NCBI GenBank assembly: GCA_009993495.1
Contig: JAACTI010000013.1
Coordinates: forward strand, 1-8,776
Source of the DNA: Deltaproteobacteria bacterium
GTDB taxonomy: Bacteria > Desulfobacterota > Desulfuromonadia > Desulfuromonadales > Geopsychrobacteraceae
DNA: 8,776 nucleotides
Direction: 5' to 3'
Positions within the stretch are counted from its first letter, which is position 1, and each line of letters begins with the position of its first letter. Below the pieces are notes generated by a model, which worked only from the letters and a program-made list of their open reading frames with translations, had not been told where the DNA came from and did not search any database. A program made the position numbers and the translations under genes. Shown one piece after another: positions 1-6,576 of the stretch.

Positions 1-831
1 CTCTATCAATTGCAGCGCGATGGTCTGCTGCCCTTCCCGGCCATGAACGTCAACGACGCCGTCACCAAAAGCAAATTTGACAATGTCTACGGCTGCCGTC
101 ACTCGCTGGTCGATGGCATTATGCGCGCCACCGACGTCATGCTCTCGGGCAAGGTGGCGGTGGTCTGTGGTTACGGCGATGTCGGTAAGGGCTGTTGTCA
201 ATCACTGCGCGGCCAGGGCGCACGCGTTATTGTTACAGAAATCGACCCCATCTGCGCCTTGCAGGCGTTGATGGAGGGTTATGAGGTCAAAACCCTCGAA
301 GATGTGGTAGCTGATGCCGACATCTTTATCACGACTACGGGTAATTACCACATTATCACCGCGGCCCAAATGGCCCGGATGAAAAACAACGCCATCGTCG
401 GCAATATTGGTCACTTTGACAACGAAATCGACATGGCTGGCCTGGCAAAAACCCCGGGTATCAAAAAAATCAATATTAAAAACCCAGCAGAACATGGCAA
501 TCAGGTTGACCGCTGGGTCTTTGCCGATGGCCACGGCATTATTGTGCTGGCCGAAGGGCGTTTGCTCAATCTGGGTTGCGCTACGGGTCACCCGAGCTTT
601 GTCATGTCCAATTCCTTCACCAATCAGGTGATGGCGCAGATGGAGCTCTTCTGTCGGAGCGAAAATTATGCCAATGGCGTTTATGTGCTGCCCAAGCACC
701 TGGATGAAAAAGTCGCCCGTTTGCACCTGGGCAAACTCGGCGCCCGGCTGACCGTCCTCACCCCCGAACAGGCCGCCTATATCGATGTGCCCATCGAAGG
801 GCCCTATAAGCCCGATCATTATCGTTACTAA
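1..831 (+). CDS. ahcY: S-adenosylhomocysteine hydrolase (adenosylhomocysteinase), 5' truncated by the window edge
   Basis: AhcY reversibly splits S-adenosylhomocysteine into adenosine and homocysteine in the cytosol, using tightly bound NAD, and so relieves product inhibition of methyltransferases in the activated methyl cycle. The frame is open from base 1, so the true start lies upstream; 276 residues are visible and the first ~160 are missing. Visible landmarks, numbered in the window: the substrate/NAD segment N18-D19...K23-S-K-F-D27-N28...C32 (equivalent to human N181, K186, D190, N191, C195), the Rossmann motif GYGDVGKG at residues 57-64, GNIGHFDNEID, GCATGHPSFVMSNSFTNQ, and the C-terminal KPDHYRY, whose Lys and Tyr reach the NAD of the neighbouring subunit. 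All key residues in this part are intact, so it should be active. Compared with the human protein the visible part is about 7 residues longer; 6 of these are an expansion at bases 481-501 (see findings). It ends in a TAA inside the shared terminator and converges on lptG. Confidence 0.97.
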   Translation, partial: LYQLQRDGLLPFPAMNVNDAVTKSKFDNVYGCRHSLVDGIMRATDVMLSGKVAVVCGYGDVGKGCCQSLRGQGARVIVTEIDPICALQALMEGYEVKTLEDVVADADIFITTTGNYHIITAAQMARMKNNAIVGNIGHFDNEIDMAGLAKTPGIKKINIKNPAEHGNQVDRWVFADGHGIIVLAEGRLLNLGCATGHPSFVMSNSFTNQVMAQMELFCRSENYANGVYVLPKHLDEKVARLHLGKLGARLTVLTPEQAAYIDVPIEGPYKPDHYRY

Positions 832-877
832 AAACCACTTCGCCCCGGTTACCGAACCGGGGCGAAGTGGTTTTTAG
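828..877. terminator. Bidirectional intrinsic terminator between convergent ahcY and lptG
   Basis: A perfect 23-bp inverted repeat, 828-850 pairing with 855-877, closed by the loop ACCG (851-854). The core is CCACTTCGCCCCGGTT and its complement, flanked by an A tract on the left and a T tract on the right, so each strand has a GC-rich hairpin followed by U residues. The ahcY stop TAA (829-831) and the lptG stop (minus-strand TAA, 876-874) lie at mirror positions in the arms. The gap between the two coding regions is only 42 bp and is almost entirely this element. It fits a terminator working in both directions. Confidence 0.95.
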
Positions 878-1959
878 ACTCGCATCCGCAGTAGCAGATA
901 AAGACTGATGAGCAGGAAAATCAGGTTAGCCGTCCAACCGGCAATAAAAGGCGGGAGGGCCCCGGCATAACCAAAAGCCAGGGCCATGGACATAAGCAGA
1001 AAATAGGCGACGCCGATGAGCAAACTGAGAGCGATACCCAGTGCGGGGCTGCTACCGCGCTCGAAGCGTAGAGCAAAGGGCACCCCGAGAAGCCCCATAA
1101 TCAAACAAGCAAAGGGCGCCGCCAGACGCGCCTGGAGATCGACGCGCAGGCCGGTGGTGTCAAAACCTTCGGCCTCAAATTTATTGACATCCCGCCAGAG
1201 CGCATAAGCGTTGTCCATGCCGCCACGCTTGCTGGTCTGCTGGGCAAAATCCTCGGCGGTACGCCCCAGGTCGACGGTAAGATCTGTGAGGTCCTGAGTA
1301 TCAAGCAACTCCTGGCTTTCGGGCGCGAAGCGAAATTCTTTGGCTGTTGCTGCAAACCAATAAGGGGCAACAAAGCGCAACTCGTTGATCTGCAAACGGC
1401 GGATCAGTTGAAAATTCTCATTCAACGTATAAAGACTGACCCCCTGCACGCGTTTTTGCCGAGGTAAGGCCAGAACTACATTAATAATGCGCTGGCCGTC
1501 ACGATACCAGATGTGTCCGGCAGTGAGTGAAGGCTCAGGTCGCCCTTTCAACTGGTATTCGACAATCCGGTTGTGGGTACGGGTCGCCAAGGGCGCAACC
1601 AGTTCGTTGACCAGCAGATAAAAAATTGTCAGCCCCGCCACCGCAAGCAGAAGTGGTCGAATAATCTGCCACAGACTGATGCCTCCCGCGCGCATGGCCG
1701 TAATCTCGCTGGTGCGCCCCAAGCCGCCCAGGGTCAGCACCATACTCATCAGCAGGCTTAAGGGTGCAATCTGGACAAAAATAAGCGGCAGGCTGCTGAA
1801 AAAATAAACCAGATATTGCTCGGCAGAAGCCCCAACCTCAATGAAATTATCGAGCTTTTCGAAAAAATCGACCAACAAATACAGGCCGGTACACGCCGCC
1901 AGGGTCAGGGCCAGAATTTGGGAAAAATGTCGGATCAAATAGAGAGGAACCTGGTTCAT
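874..1959 (-). CDS. lptG: LptG-like inner-membrane permease of the LPS export (Lpt) ABC transporter
   Basis: LptG and LptF form the membrane part of the LptB2FG transporter, which extracts lipopolysaccharide from the inner membrane and passes it to LptC/LptA for delivery to the outer membrane. The protein is 361 residues, the usual size for the YjgP/YjgQ family. The layout is that of the family: a hydrophobic segment at about 12-31, two more at about 50-78 and 98-122, a soluble periplasmic region (jellyroll in known members) at about 125-275, then three hydrophobic segments at about 281-298, 306-328 and 335-357. The conserved stretch SEITAMRAGGISLWQ (84-98) is typical of the cytoplasmic loop that contacts LptB. 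I chose the ATG at 1959-1957 over an in-frame start 27 bases upstream because it overlaps the lptF stop as ATGA, follows a G-rich stretch (GGTGGGGG) 8 nt away, and gives a typical N-terminus (MNQVPLYLIRHFSQ). Translation is probably coupled to lptF. Assignment as G rather than F rests on order and general likeness. Confidence 0.9.
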   Translation of the reverse strand: MNQVPLYLIRHFSQILALTLAACTGLYLLVDFFEKLDNFIEVGASAEQYLVYFFSSLPLIFVQIAPLSLLMSMVLTLGGLGRTSEITAMRAGGISLWQIIRPLLLAVAGLTIFYLLVNELVAPLATRTHNRIVEYQLKGRPEPSLTAGHIWYRDGQRIINVVLALPRQKRVQGVSLYTLNENFQLIRRLQINELRFVAPYWFAATAKEFRFAPESQELLDTQDLTDLTVDLGRTAEDFAQQTSKRGGMDNAYALWRDVNKFEAEGFDTTGLRVDLQARLAAPFACLIMGLLGVPFALRFERGSSPALGIALSLLIGVAYFLLMSMALAFGYAGALPPFIAGWTANLIFLLISLYLLLRMRV

Positions 1960-3125
1960 TTCGGTCGCCCCCACCAACGGCAGCAAGCGGGCAGGCGCAG
2001 GCGCAAGGGCTTTTCAATGGCACTGCGGTAAATAGCGTAACTGCCCCCCGCCAGAAACACCAGATTCGGCAAATAAAAGGCCACCCCCACAGGTAGCAGA
2101 TTTTCTTTCACCAGATTTGCGGCAATCTTCAAAAGTAAGTAGTAGCAGAGCGCGGTACACAGGGCCAGAGTGAAGCCCGAGCCCTTACCGGAACGCGAAA
2201 CTTGCAAGCCGAGGGGAATGCCGATCAGGGCGAAAAAAAAAGGCGCGAAAGATTTGCTGTTACGCCGGTGCAAATCGGAATAAAGCTGTTTGAGCCTTGC
2301 GGGGTCGCTGATGCGGCGGGACTCGGCCAGCAACTCAAAGGAAGTGTACTCGCTGAGGGAACGCGAACGCTCGGCAAGATCCTGCCGGGCCTGTTCGGCG
2401 TTGAGGTTGAGATCGTAGGTTTCAAAATGGGCTAACTGATAGGTCTGCTTCGTGTCTCGACTCAAAGAGTGGATACTCCCCTCGTACAGGCGCAGAGCCA
2501 AACTTTTTTCGGCATCATTAGCAATAAAAAAACCCTTGCGGGCAAAAATAGTTGTCGGCTCTTTGGCCGAACGGAGATCGGTAATGAAGACATTGGACAT
2601 CTGACCGGTTTTTTCATTTTTATCGGTAACATACAGAATCAACCCGTCAAAGCTGTCGTTAAAAACGCCCGCCTTGACACCAACGCCGGCATGGGTTGAG
2701 GCAATAACAAAAGCCTGATCGCGAAAGGCCGCCTTGCCCGCCGGCTTGCCATAATGCTCCATAACCGCGGTAACAAGTGAAAAGACCAGGGCCAAAAGCA
2801 ACACGGGTTTCAGTAGGGCGAAAAGACTGGTTCCGGTGGCTTTGAGGGCGGTAAATTCGTGGTCAGAGGACAGGCGGCCAAAGGCCAGCAAGACGCCAAG
2901 GAGAAAGGCCAGAGGCAGGGCAACCGCCAGCAGAGCCGGCAACTGAAAACTGAACAGCGTAAAGATACTGGCCGCCGACACCCTTTGGTTGATGACCAGT
3001 TCGGTCAGATCTGGGAATTCTCCCATGACCAACAAGAAGGTAAAAACTCCGAGACTCAACAAGGTCGGCAGCAGGATTTCATGGAGGATATAGGTGTGGA
3101 TACGGCGGCAACTCATGGAGCGCAT
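1956..3125 (-). CDS. lptF: LptF-like inner-membrane permease of the LPS export (Lpt) ABC transporter
   Basis: First gene of the lptFG pair and partner of LptG in the LPS-extracting LptB2FG complex. The protein is 389 residues (386 if the second ATG at 3116-3114 is used). Hydrophobic segments lie at about 17-35, 52-83, 104-122, 293-308, 317-338 and 343-366, with a soluble region at about 125-290 that corresponds to the periplasmic jellyroll domain. The loop FGRLSSDHEFTALKATGTS (82-100) is the family's conserved cytoplasmic loop thought to engage LptB. The ATG at 3125-3123 has a GAAGG about 10 nt upstream, whereas the one at 3116 has only weak complementarity, so I prefer 3125 with modest confidence. 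The stop TGA (1958-1956) overlaps the lptG start. The C-terminus ends in a basic, cysteine- and tryptophan-bearing tail (CCRWWGRPK). LptB, LptC and LptA are not in the window. Confidence 0.9.
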   Translation of the reverse strand: MRSMSCRRIHTYILHEILLPTLLSLGVFTFLLVMGEFPDLTELVINQRVSAASIFTLFSFQLPALLAVALPLAFLLGVLLAFGRLSSDHEFTALKATGTSLFALLKPVLLLALVFSLVTAVMEHYGKPAGKAAFRDQAFVIASTHAGVGVKAGVFNDSFDGLILYVTDKNEKTGQMSNVFITDLRSAKEPTTIFARKGFFIANDAEKSLALRLYEGSIHSLSRDTKQTYQLAHFETYDLNLNAEQARQDLAERSRSLSEYTSFELLAESRRISDPARLKQLYSDLHRRNSKSFAPFFFALIGIPLGLQVSRSGKGSGFTLALCTALCYYLLLKIAANLVKENLLPVGVAFYLPNLVFLAGGSYAIYRSAIEKPLRLRLPACCRWWGRPK

Positions 3126-3147
3126 CTTAGTACAGCCTTCTGGATCC

Positions 3148-3163
3148 TGTAAATTGATTTACA
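3148..3163. promoter_or_regulatory. 16-bp dyad, candidate operator near lptF
   Basis: TGTAAATTGATTTACA is a perfect dyad with 6-bp arms (TGTAAA/TTTACA) around TTGA. It lies 22 bp upstream of the lptF start and about 33 bp before the -35 of the rpsB promoter. Size and symmetry suit a dimeric helix-turn-helix repressor or activator. I cannot assign a regulator; it is not a consensus FNR or LexA site. It might be chance in AT-rich DNA. Confidence 0.3.
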
Positions 3164-3195
3164 TCCCGGCTCAAGGGTCGGCACCGAAATTTTTC

Positions 3196-3224
3196 TTGAT
3201 CCTACCGAAATCGCGTGTTATAGA
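3196..3224 (+). promoter_or_regulatory. Sigma70-type promoter for the rpsB-tsf-pyrH-frr-ferredoxin unit
   Basis: TTGATC (3196-3201, 4 of 6 to consensus) is separated by exactly 17 bp from TATAGA (3219-3224, 4 of 6). A short A/T run (AAATTTTT, 3188-3194 region) lies just upstream of the -35 and could act as an UP-like element. The predicted transcription start is around 3231, giving an untranslated leader of about 105 nt that holds a large hairpin. Confidence 0.65.
3217..3222 (-). promoter_or_regulatory. Possible -10 element for lptFG, back to back with the rpsB -10
   Basis: On the minus strand the sequence reads TATAAC (5 of 6 to the -10 consensus), sharing four base pairs with the plus-strand TATAGA. 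I find no good -35 at 16-18 bp. If used, the lptF leader would be about 85 nt. Divergent promoters that share a symmetric -10 are known in bacteria. This is a candidate only. Confidence 0.3.
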
Positions 3225-3255
3225 CCACAGGTTATTCATTACGCACGCTTTTCGA

Positions 3256-3294
3256 CTGCAACGAAGGTCCTGCAATACGGCAGGTTCGGTGCGG
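3256..3294 (+). promoter_or_regulatory. Hairpin in the rpsB 5' leader, candidate autoregulatory element
   Basis: After the predicted transcript start the leader can fold into one long hairpin. The inner stem CCTGC (3269-3273)/GCAGG (3280-3284) has the 6-nt loop AATACG. A 3-nt GGU bulge (3266-3268) is followed by CGAA (3262-3265)/TTCG (3285-3288), an A-G mismatch, then CUGCA (3256-3260)/UGCGG (3290-3294), which includes one U-G pair. No U tract follows, so it is not a terminator. In E. coli, S2 represses rpsB-tsf through the rpsB leader (established). That this hairpin does the same here is inference. The Shine-Dalgarno lies 30 nt downstream and is not inside the stem. Confidence 0.5.
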
Positions 3295-3336
3295 AATGAC
3301 AAAAGCGGAGGCAAAAACCATCACAAGGAGTCGTAA

Positions 3337-4191
3337 ATGTCCCAAATCACCATGAAGCAACTGCTCGAAGCGGGCGTCCACTTTGGTCACCAGACCAAAC
3401 GCTGGAACCCGAAAATGAAACCCTATATCTTTGGGGCGCGCAACGGCATTTATATTGTCGATCTGCAAAAGACCGTGCGCTATTTCAAATCGGCCTATCA
3501 GTTTGTGCGCGAAACCGTCGCCGCCGGTGACAAGGTGTTGTTTGTTGGCACAAAAAAACAGGCCCAGGATGCCATCGCCGAAGAAGCCTTGCGCACCGGC
3601 CAGTATTTTGTCAACAACCGCTGGTTGGGGGGCATGTTGACCAACTTTGCGACCATCAAGCAAAGCATCGATCGCCTCAAAAAAATCGAGGTTATGTCCA
3701 CCGACGGCACCTTTGAAAAACTCACCAAAAAAGAAGTGCTACAACTCGATCGCGAGCGCACCAAACTTGAAAAAAACCTGGGTGGTATCAAAAATATGGC
3801 CAAGCTGCCCGGCGCCATTTTTATCATCGACCCCAAAAAAGAGGCCATTGCCGTTCAGGAAGCCCGCCGTTTGGGAATTCCAGTGGTCGCCGTGGTTGAT
3901 ACCAACTGCGACCCCGATGGCATTGATTATATTATTCCCGGCAACGATGATGCGATTCGCGCCATCCGCCTGTTTGCTTCGAGCATGGCCGACGCCTGTG
4001 CCGAAGGGGAAACCCAGCGAGCCAGTGCCCGCCAGAGTGCCGCTGAAGGCAAGGACTCTGACCTTGTCGTTATCGAGAAACGCACCGAAACCGCACCTGA
4101 GACAGAAGCGGTTGCCGTCGAAAAAGCTGCCGAAGCCGCACCAGCAGAACAAGCGCCTGAAATCGTCGCTGCAGAAAAAAACGCTGAATAA
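3337..4191 (+). CDS. rpsB: 30S ribosomal protein S2
   Basis: S2 sits on the back of the 30S head-body junction and is needed for S1 to join the ribosome. The protein is 284 residues. The N-terminal signature HFGHQTKRWNPKMKPYIFG (15-33), the central NNRWLGGMLTNFATI (93-107), and the second signature from PGAIFIIDPKKE (158-169) through GIPVVAVVDTNCDPDGIDY (180-198) are all intact. After residue ~222 there is an Ala/Glu-rich tail of about 60 residues, which makes the protein roughly 40 longer than E. coli S2 (241). The start ATG has AAGGAG at 3325-3330 with a 6-nt gap. It heads the transcription unit and is followed 127 bp later by tsf. Confidence 0.98.
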   Translation: MSQITMKQLLEAGVHFGHQTKRWNPKMKPYIFGARNGIYIVDLQKTVRYFKSAYQFVRETVAAGDKVLFVGTKKQAQDAIAEEALRTGQYFVNNRWLGGMLTNFATIKQSIDRLKKIEVMSTDGTFEKLTKKEVLQLDRERTKLEKNLGGIKNMAKLPGAIFIIDPKKEAIAVQEARRLGIPVVAVVDTNCDPDGIDYIIPGNDDAIRAIRLFASSMADACAEGETQRASARQSAAEGKDSDLVVIEKRTETAPETEAVAVEKAAEAAPAEQAPEIVAAEKNAE

Positions 4192-4216
4192 TTTTCTCAT
4201 AAATTCAAACGGTTGA

Positions 4217-4244
4217 AACGGCTGGGCAGTTTTGTCCGGCCGTT
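4217..4244 (+). other. Hairpin in the rpsB-tsf spacer
   Basis: AACGGCTGG (4217-4225) pairs with CCGGCCGTT (4236-4244) with one T-G pair and a 10-nt loop. No T tract follows, so it is not a standard terminator; it could protect the rpsB 3' end from exonucleases or be a partial attenuator that sets the S2:EF-Ts ratio. The rest of the 127-bp spacer is an AT-rich stretch (4251-4272) and a second small hairpin. Confidence 0.4.
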
Positions 4245-4274
4245 GCCGTAACCACATTATTAAACATAAGGTTT

Positions 4275-4293
4275 CCCGGCTGACACGCTCGGG
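4275..4293 (+). other. Small hairpin just upstream of the tsf ribosome binding site
   Basis: CCCGGC (4275-4280) can pair with GC (4287-4288) and CGGG (4290-4293) around the loop TGACAC, leaving a one-base T bulge. It ends 12 nt before the tsf AAAGGA. It could tune tsf translation, but a stem this short may be chance. Confidence 0.2.
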
Positions 4294-4318
4294 GCATCAC
4301 AAGCGAAAGGACAGACAC

Positions 4319-5227
4319 GTGAGTATTACTGCATCGATGGTTTCAGAGCTGCGCAAAAAAACTGGCGCAGGCATGATGGATTGCAAAAAAGCCTTGAGCG
4401 AAACGGGCGGTAACATGGATGAGGCTGTCGATTATCTGCGTAAAAAAGGTCTGTCCGCCGCGGCCAAAAAATCGGGACGGGTTGCCTCTGAAGGCGTGGT
4501 GGTTGCCGCGGCCGAAGGCGCCAAAGGTGTGTTGGTTGAGGTGAATGCCGAAACGGATTTTGTTGCCAAAAATGCCGATTTTCAAACCTTTGTTCAAGGC
4601 ATTGCGTCTGTTTGCCTGGCAAGCAGTGTTACCACGATTGAGGCACTCAAAGAACTGGCCTTCCCCGGCACCGGACGCAACATCGGGGAAGAATTGACCC
4701 ATCACATCGCCACTATCGGTGAAAATATGAGCCTGCGGCGCCTTGACCGCTGCGACGCGGGCACCGGGGTGGTGGTGTCTTATATCCATGGCGCGGGCAA
4801 AATCGGAGTACTGGTGGAATGTAAAACGGCCTCACAAGACCCTCAGGTTGAAGCGCTGGCACGTCAGATTGCCATGCACGTCGCCGCCGCCAGCCCCCAG
4901 TATCTGAATCGCGCCGAGGTGCCGACCGAAGTTGTCGAAAAAGAGAAGGAAATTATGCGGGTCAAAGCGCTGGAAAGCGGCAAACCCGAAAATATCGTGG
5001 AAAAAATCATTCTTGGCCAGATCAACAAATTTTTCGGCGAAGTGTGTCTCCTCGAGCAGGCCTTCGTTATTGACCCCGATCAACAGGTCGGCAAAGTCGT
5101 TGAAAAGCTGGCCAAAGAACTGGGCAGCACCATTGAACTCAGTGCTTTTGTGCGTTACCAGCTGGGTGAAGGTATTGAAAAAAAAGCCGACGATTTTGCC
5201 GCCGAAGTTGCCGCCCTCAGCAAATAA
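4319..5227 (+). CDS. tsf: Translation elongation factor Ts
   Basis: EF-Ts is the nucleotide exchange factor that frees GDP from EF-Tu. The protein is 302 residues (E. coli 283). The N-terminal UBA-like helical module (1-55) includes the conserved LRKKTGAGMMDCKKAL (11-26). TDFVAKN (79-85) is the core motif that contacts the EF-Tu Mg/nucleotide site. The two-part core domain and a C-terminal module around EVCLLEQAFV (241-250) follow. The frame stays open upstream to 4232, but the start must be GTG at 4319: it is preceded by AAAGGA (4306-4311) with a 7-nt gap, and the resulting N-terminus MSITASMVSELRKKTG matches the family. The region upstream is non-conserved and contains the intergenic hairpins. 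It is cotranscribed with rpsB, the usual pairing. Confidence 0.97.
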   Translation: MSITASMVSELRKKTGAGMMDCKKALSETGGNMDEAVDYLRKKGLSAAAKKSGRVASEGVVVAAAEGAKGVLVEVNAETDFVAKNADFQTFVQGIASVCLASSVTTIEALKELAFPGTGRNIGEELTHHIATIGENMSLRRLDRCDAGTGVVVSYIHGAGKIGVLVECKTASQDPQVEALARQIAMHVAAASPQYLNRAEVPTEVVEKEKEIMRVKALESGKPENIVEKIILGQINKFFGEVCLLEQAFVIDPDQQVGKVVEKLAKELGSTIELSAFVRYQLGEGIEKKADDFAAEVAALSK

Positions 5228-5263
5228 TTTTCACCTAACCTCGAAAACCCTAAGGAGCTGACT

Positions 5264-5983
5264 GTGGCTGCTGTCAAGTATCATCGCATATTATTGAAAC
5301 TCAGTGGTGAAGCTCTGGCTGGTGAGCAAGGGTATGGAATCTCGCCGGAAGTCATCACCGGCATTGCGGCCGAAATCAAGGAAGTCGCTGCACGGGGGGT
5401 TCAACTGGCGCTGGTCATCGGAGGGGGTAATATTTTCCGGGGCCTGGCGGCTTCGTCCAAAGGGATGGATCGTGCCAGCGCCGACTACATGGGGATGTTG
5501 GCCACGGTCATGAACAGTCTGGCGATGCAGGATGCCCTCGAAAAACAGGGGGTGGTCACCCGGGTACAGTCGGCCATTGAGATGCAGCAGATTGCCGAGC
5601 CCTATATTCGACGCCGTGCAGTGCGTCACCTTGAAAAAGGCCGTGTCGTTATTTTCAGCGCGGGCACGGGTAATCCCTATTTCACAACTGACACCGCGGC
5701 CAGCTTGCGCGCTATGGAAATTGGGGCTGAAGTCATTCTCAAAGCAACGAAGGTCGATGGGGTCTACACTTCAGACCCGGCCAAAGACAAAAATGCGGTC
5801 AAGCTTGACGGCCTGACGTATCTTGATGTACTCCAGAGAGGGTTAAAGGTCATGGACGCCACGGCAACCTCTTTGTGTATGGACAATAATCTGCCAATGA
5901 TTATCTTTGACCTGACCCGGCGTGGCAATATCATGAAAGTTATCTGTGGCGAACCCATAGGTACGATTGTCAAGGGAGAGTAA
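5264..5983 (+). CDS. pyrH: UMP kinase (uridylate kinase)
   Basis: PyrH phosphorylates UMP to UDP with ATP, an essential step in pyrimidine nucleotide synthesis. It forms a cytosolic hexamer of the amino-acid-kinase fold and is usually allosterically controlled by GTP and UTP. The protein is 239 residues (E. coli 241). Visible motifs are the N-terminal KLSGEAL (12-18), the glycine-rich IGGGNIFRG (52-60), the UMP-site DYMGMLATVMNSLAMQ (74-89), the FSAGTGNPYFTTDTAA loop (131-146), and the ATP-side KATKVDGVYTSDP (160-172). The start is GTG with AAGGAG at 5252-5257 and a 6-nt gap, 36 bp after tsf. It lies between tsf and frr, the classic order. The last codons contain the frr ribosome binding site. 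Confidence 0.97.
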   Translation: MAAVKYHRILLKLSGEALAGEQGYGISPEVITGIAAEIKEVAARGVQLALVIGGGNIFRGLAASSKGMDRASADYMGMLATVMNSLAMQDALEKQGVVTRVQSAIEMQQIAEPYIRRRAVRHLEKGRVVIFSAGTGNPYFTTDTAASLRAMEIGAEVILKATKVDGVYTSDPAKDKNAVKLDGLTYLDVLQRGLKVMDATATSLCMDNNLPMIIFDLTRRGNIMKVICGEPIGTIVKGE

Positions 5984-5984
5984 A

Positions 5985-6542
5985 ATGCTCAAGGCTATTC
6001 TCACTGAAGGCACGTCTGCAATGGACAAGGCGATCAAAGCCCTGCGCCGCGATATGTCGCGGGTACGCACCGGCAGAGCCTCGGTTTCCCTGCTCGATGA
6101 AATCAAGGTCGACTACTACGGCACCCCCAGTCCTTTAAGTCAGGTGGCCAGTCTCAGCGTGCCGGAACCCAGGATGATTGTGATTCAACCCTGGGAAAAA
6201 AAACTGATTGGCGAAATTGAACGCGCCATCTTCAAATCAGATCTGGGTCTCACCCCGTCCTCGGATGGCACGATTATTCGCTTGCCCATTCCGGCCCTGA
6301 CGGAAGAACGTCGCAAAGAGATGGCTAAACAGGTCCGGCGCATGGGAGAAGACGCCAAGGTTTCCATCCGTAGCGCTCGGCGTGATGCCAACGAACAATT
6401 AAAATCACTCGAAAAAGACAAGGAAATATCCACCGACGAGCTCAAACACGGTGAAAAAGAGGTGCAGCAACTGACCGACGATTTCGTCGCCACCGTTGAT
6501 GCCGTGGTCAAGGAAAAAGAACAAGAATTACTGGAAGTCTGA
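5985..6542 (+). CDS. frr: Ribosome recycling factor
   Basis: RRF acts with EF-G to split the post-termination ribosome into subunits. The protein is 185 residues, the same as E. coli RRF. It shows the family's features: a long N-terminal helix with DKAIKALRRDMSRVRTGRAS, the small beta domain with YYGTPSPLSQVASLSVPEPR and IQPWEK, the segment SDLGLTPSSDGTIIRLPIPALTEERR, and the long C-terminal helices rich in Lys and Glu. The start ATG at 5985 lies one base after the pyrH stop TAA; AAGGGAG (5972-5978) inside the end of pyrH is its Shine-Dalgarno with a 6-nt gap. An in-frame ATG 18 bases upstream is rejected because it lies within pyrH, has no ribosome site and would add a non-family extension. 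Confidence 0.98.
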   Translation: MLKAILTEGTSAMDKAIKALRRDMSRVRTGRASVSLLDEIKVDYYGTPSPLSQVASLSVPEPRMIVIQPWEKKLIGEIERAIFKSDLGLTPSSDGTIIRLPIPALTEERRKEMAKQVRRMGEDAKVSIRSARRDANEQLKSLEKDKEISTDELKHGEKEVQQLTDDFVATVDAVVKEKEQELLEV

Positions 6543-6576
6543 TGTGTGCAGATTTCCACTCACCAAGGAGAAAATC

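Noticed and set aside
202..819. Long antisense open frame (205 codons) opposite ahcY
   Set aside because: It lies entirely opposite a highly conserved enzyme, resembles no family I know, and is typical of a shadow frame created by biased codon use.
3232..3663. Antisense open frame of 143 codons over the rpsB leader and gene start
   Set aside because: It runs through the rpsB promoter-leader and conserved S2 code; no ribosome site or family likeness is visible.
3739..4257. Antisense open frame of 172 codons opposite rpsB and the following spacer
   Set aside because: The translated sequence is low-complexity and Phe/Gly-rich, as expected opposite a Glu/Ala/Lys-rich coding strand, and it has no recognisable domain.
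4232..4318. Upstream in-frame extension of tsf
   Set aside because: The 29 extra codons cross intergenic hairpins, are unlike EF-Ts N-termini, and the GTG at 4319 has a good ribosome site.
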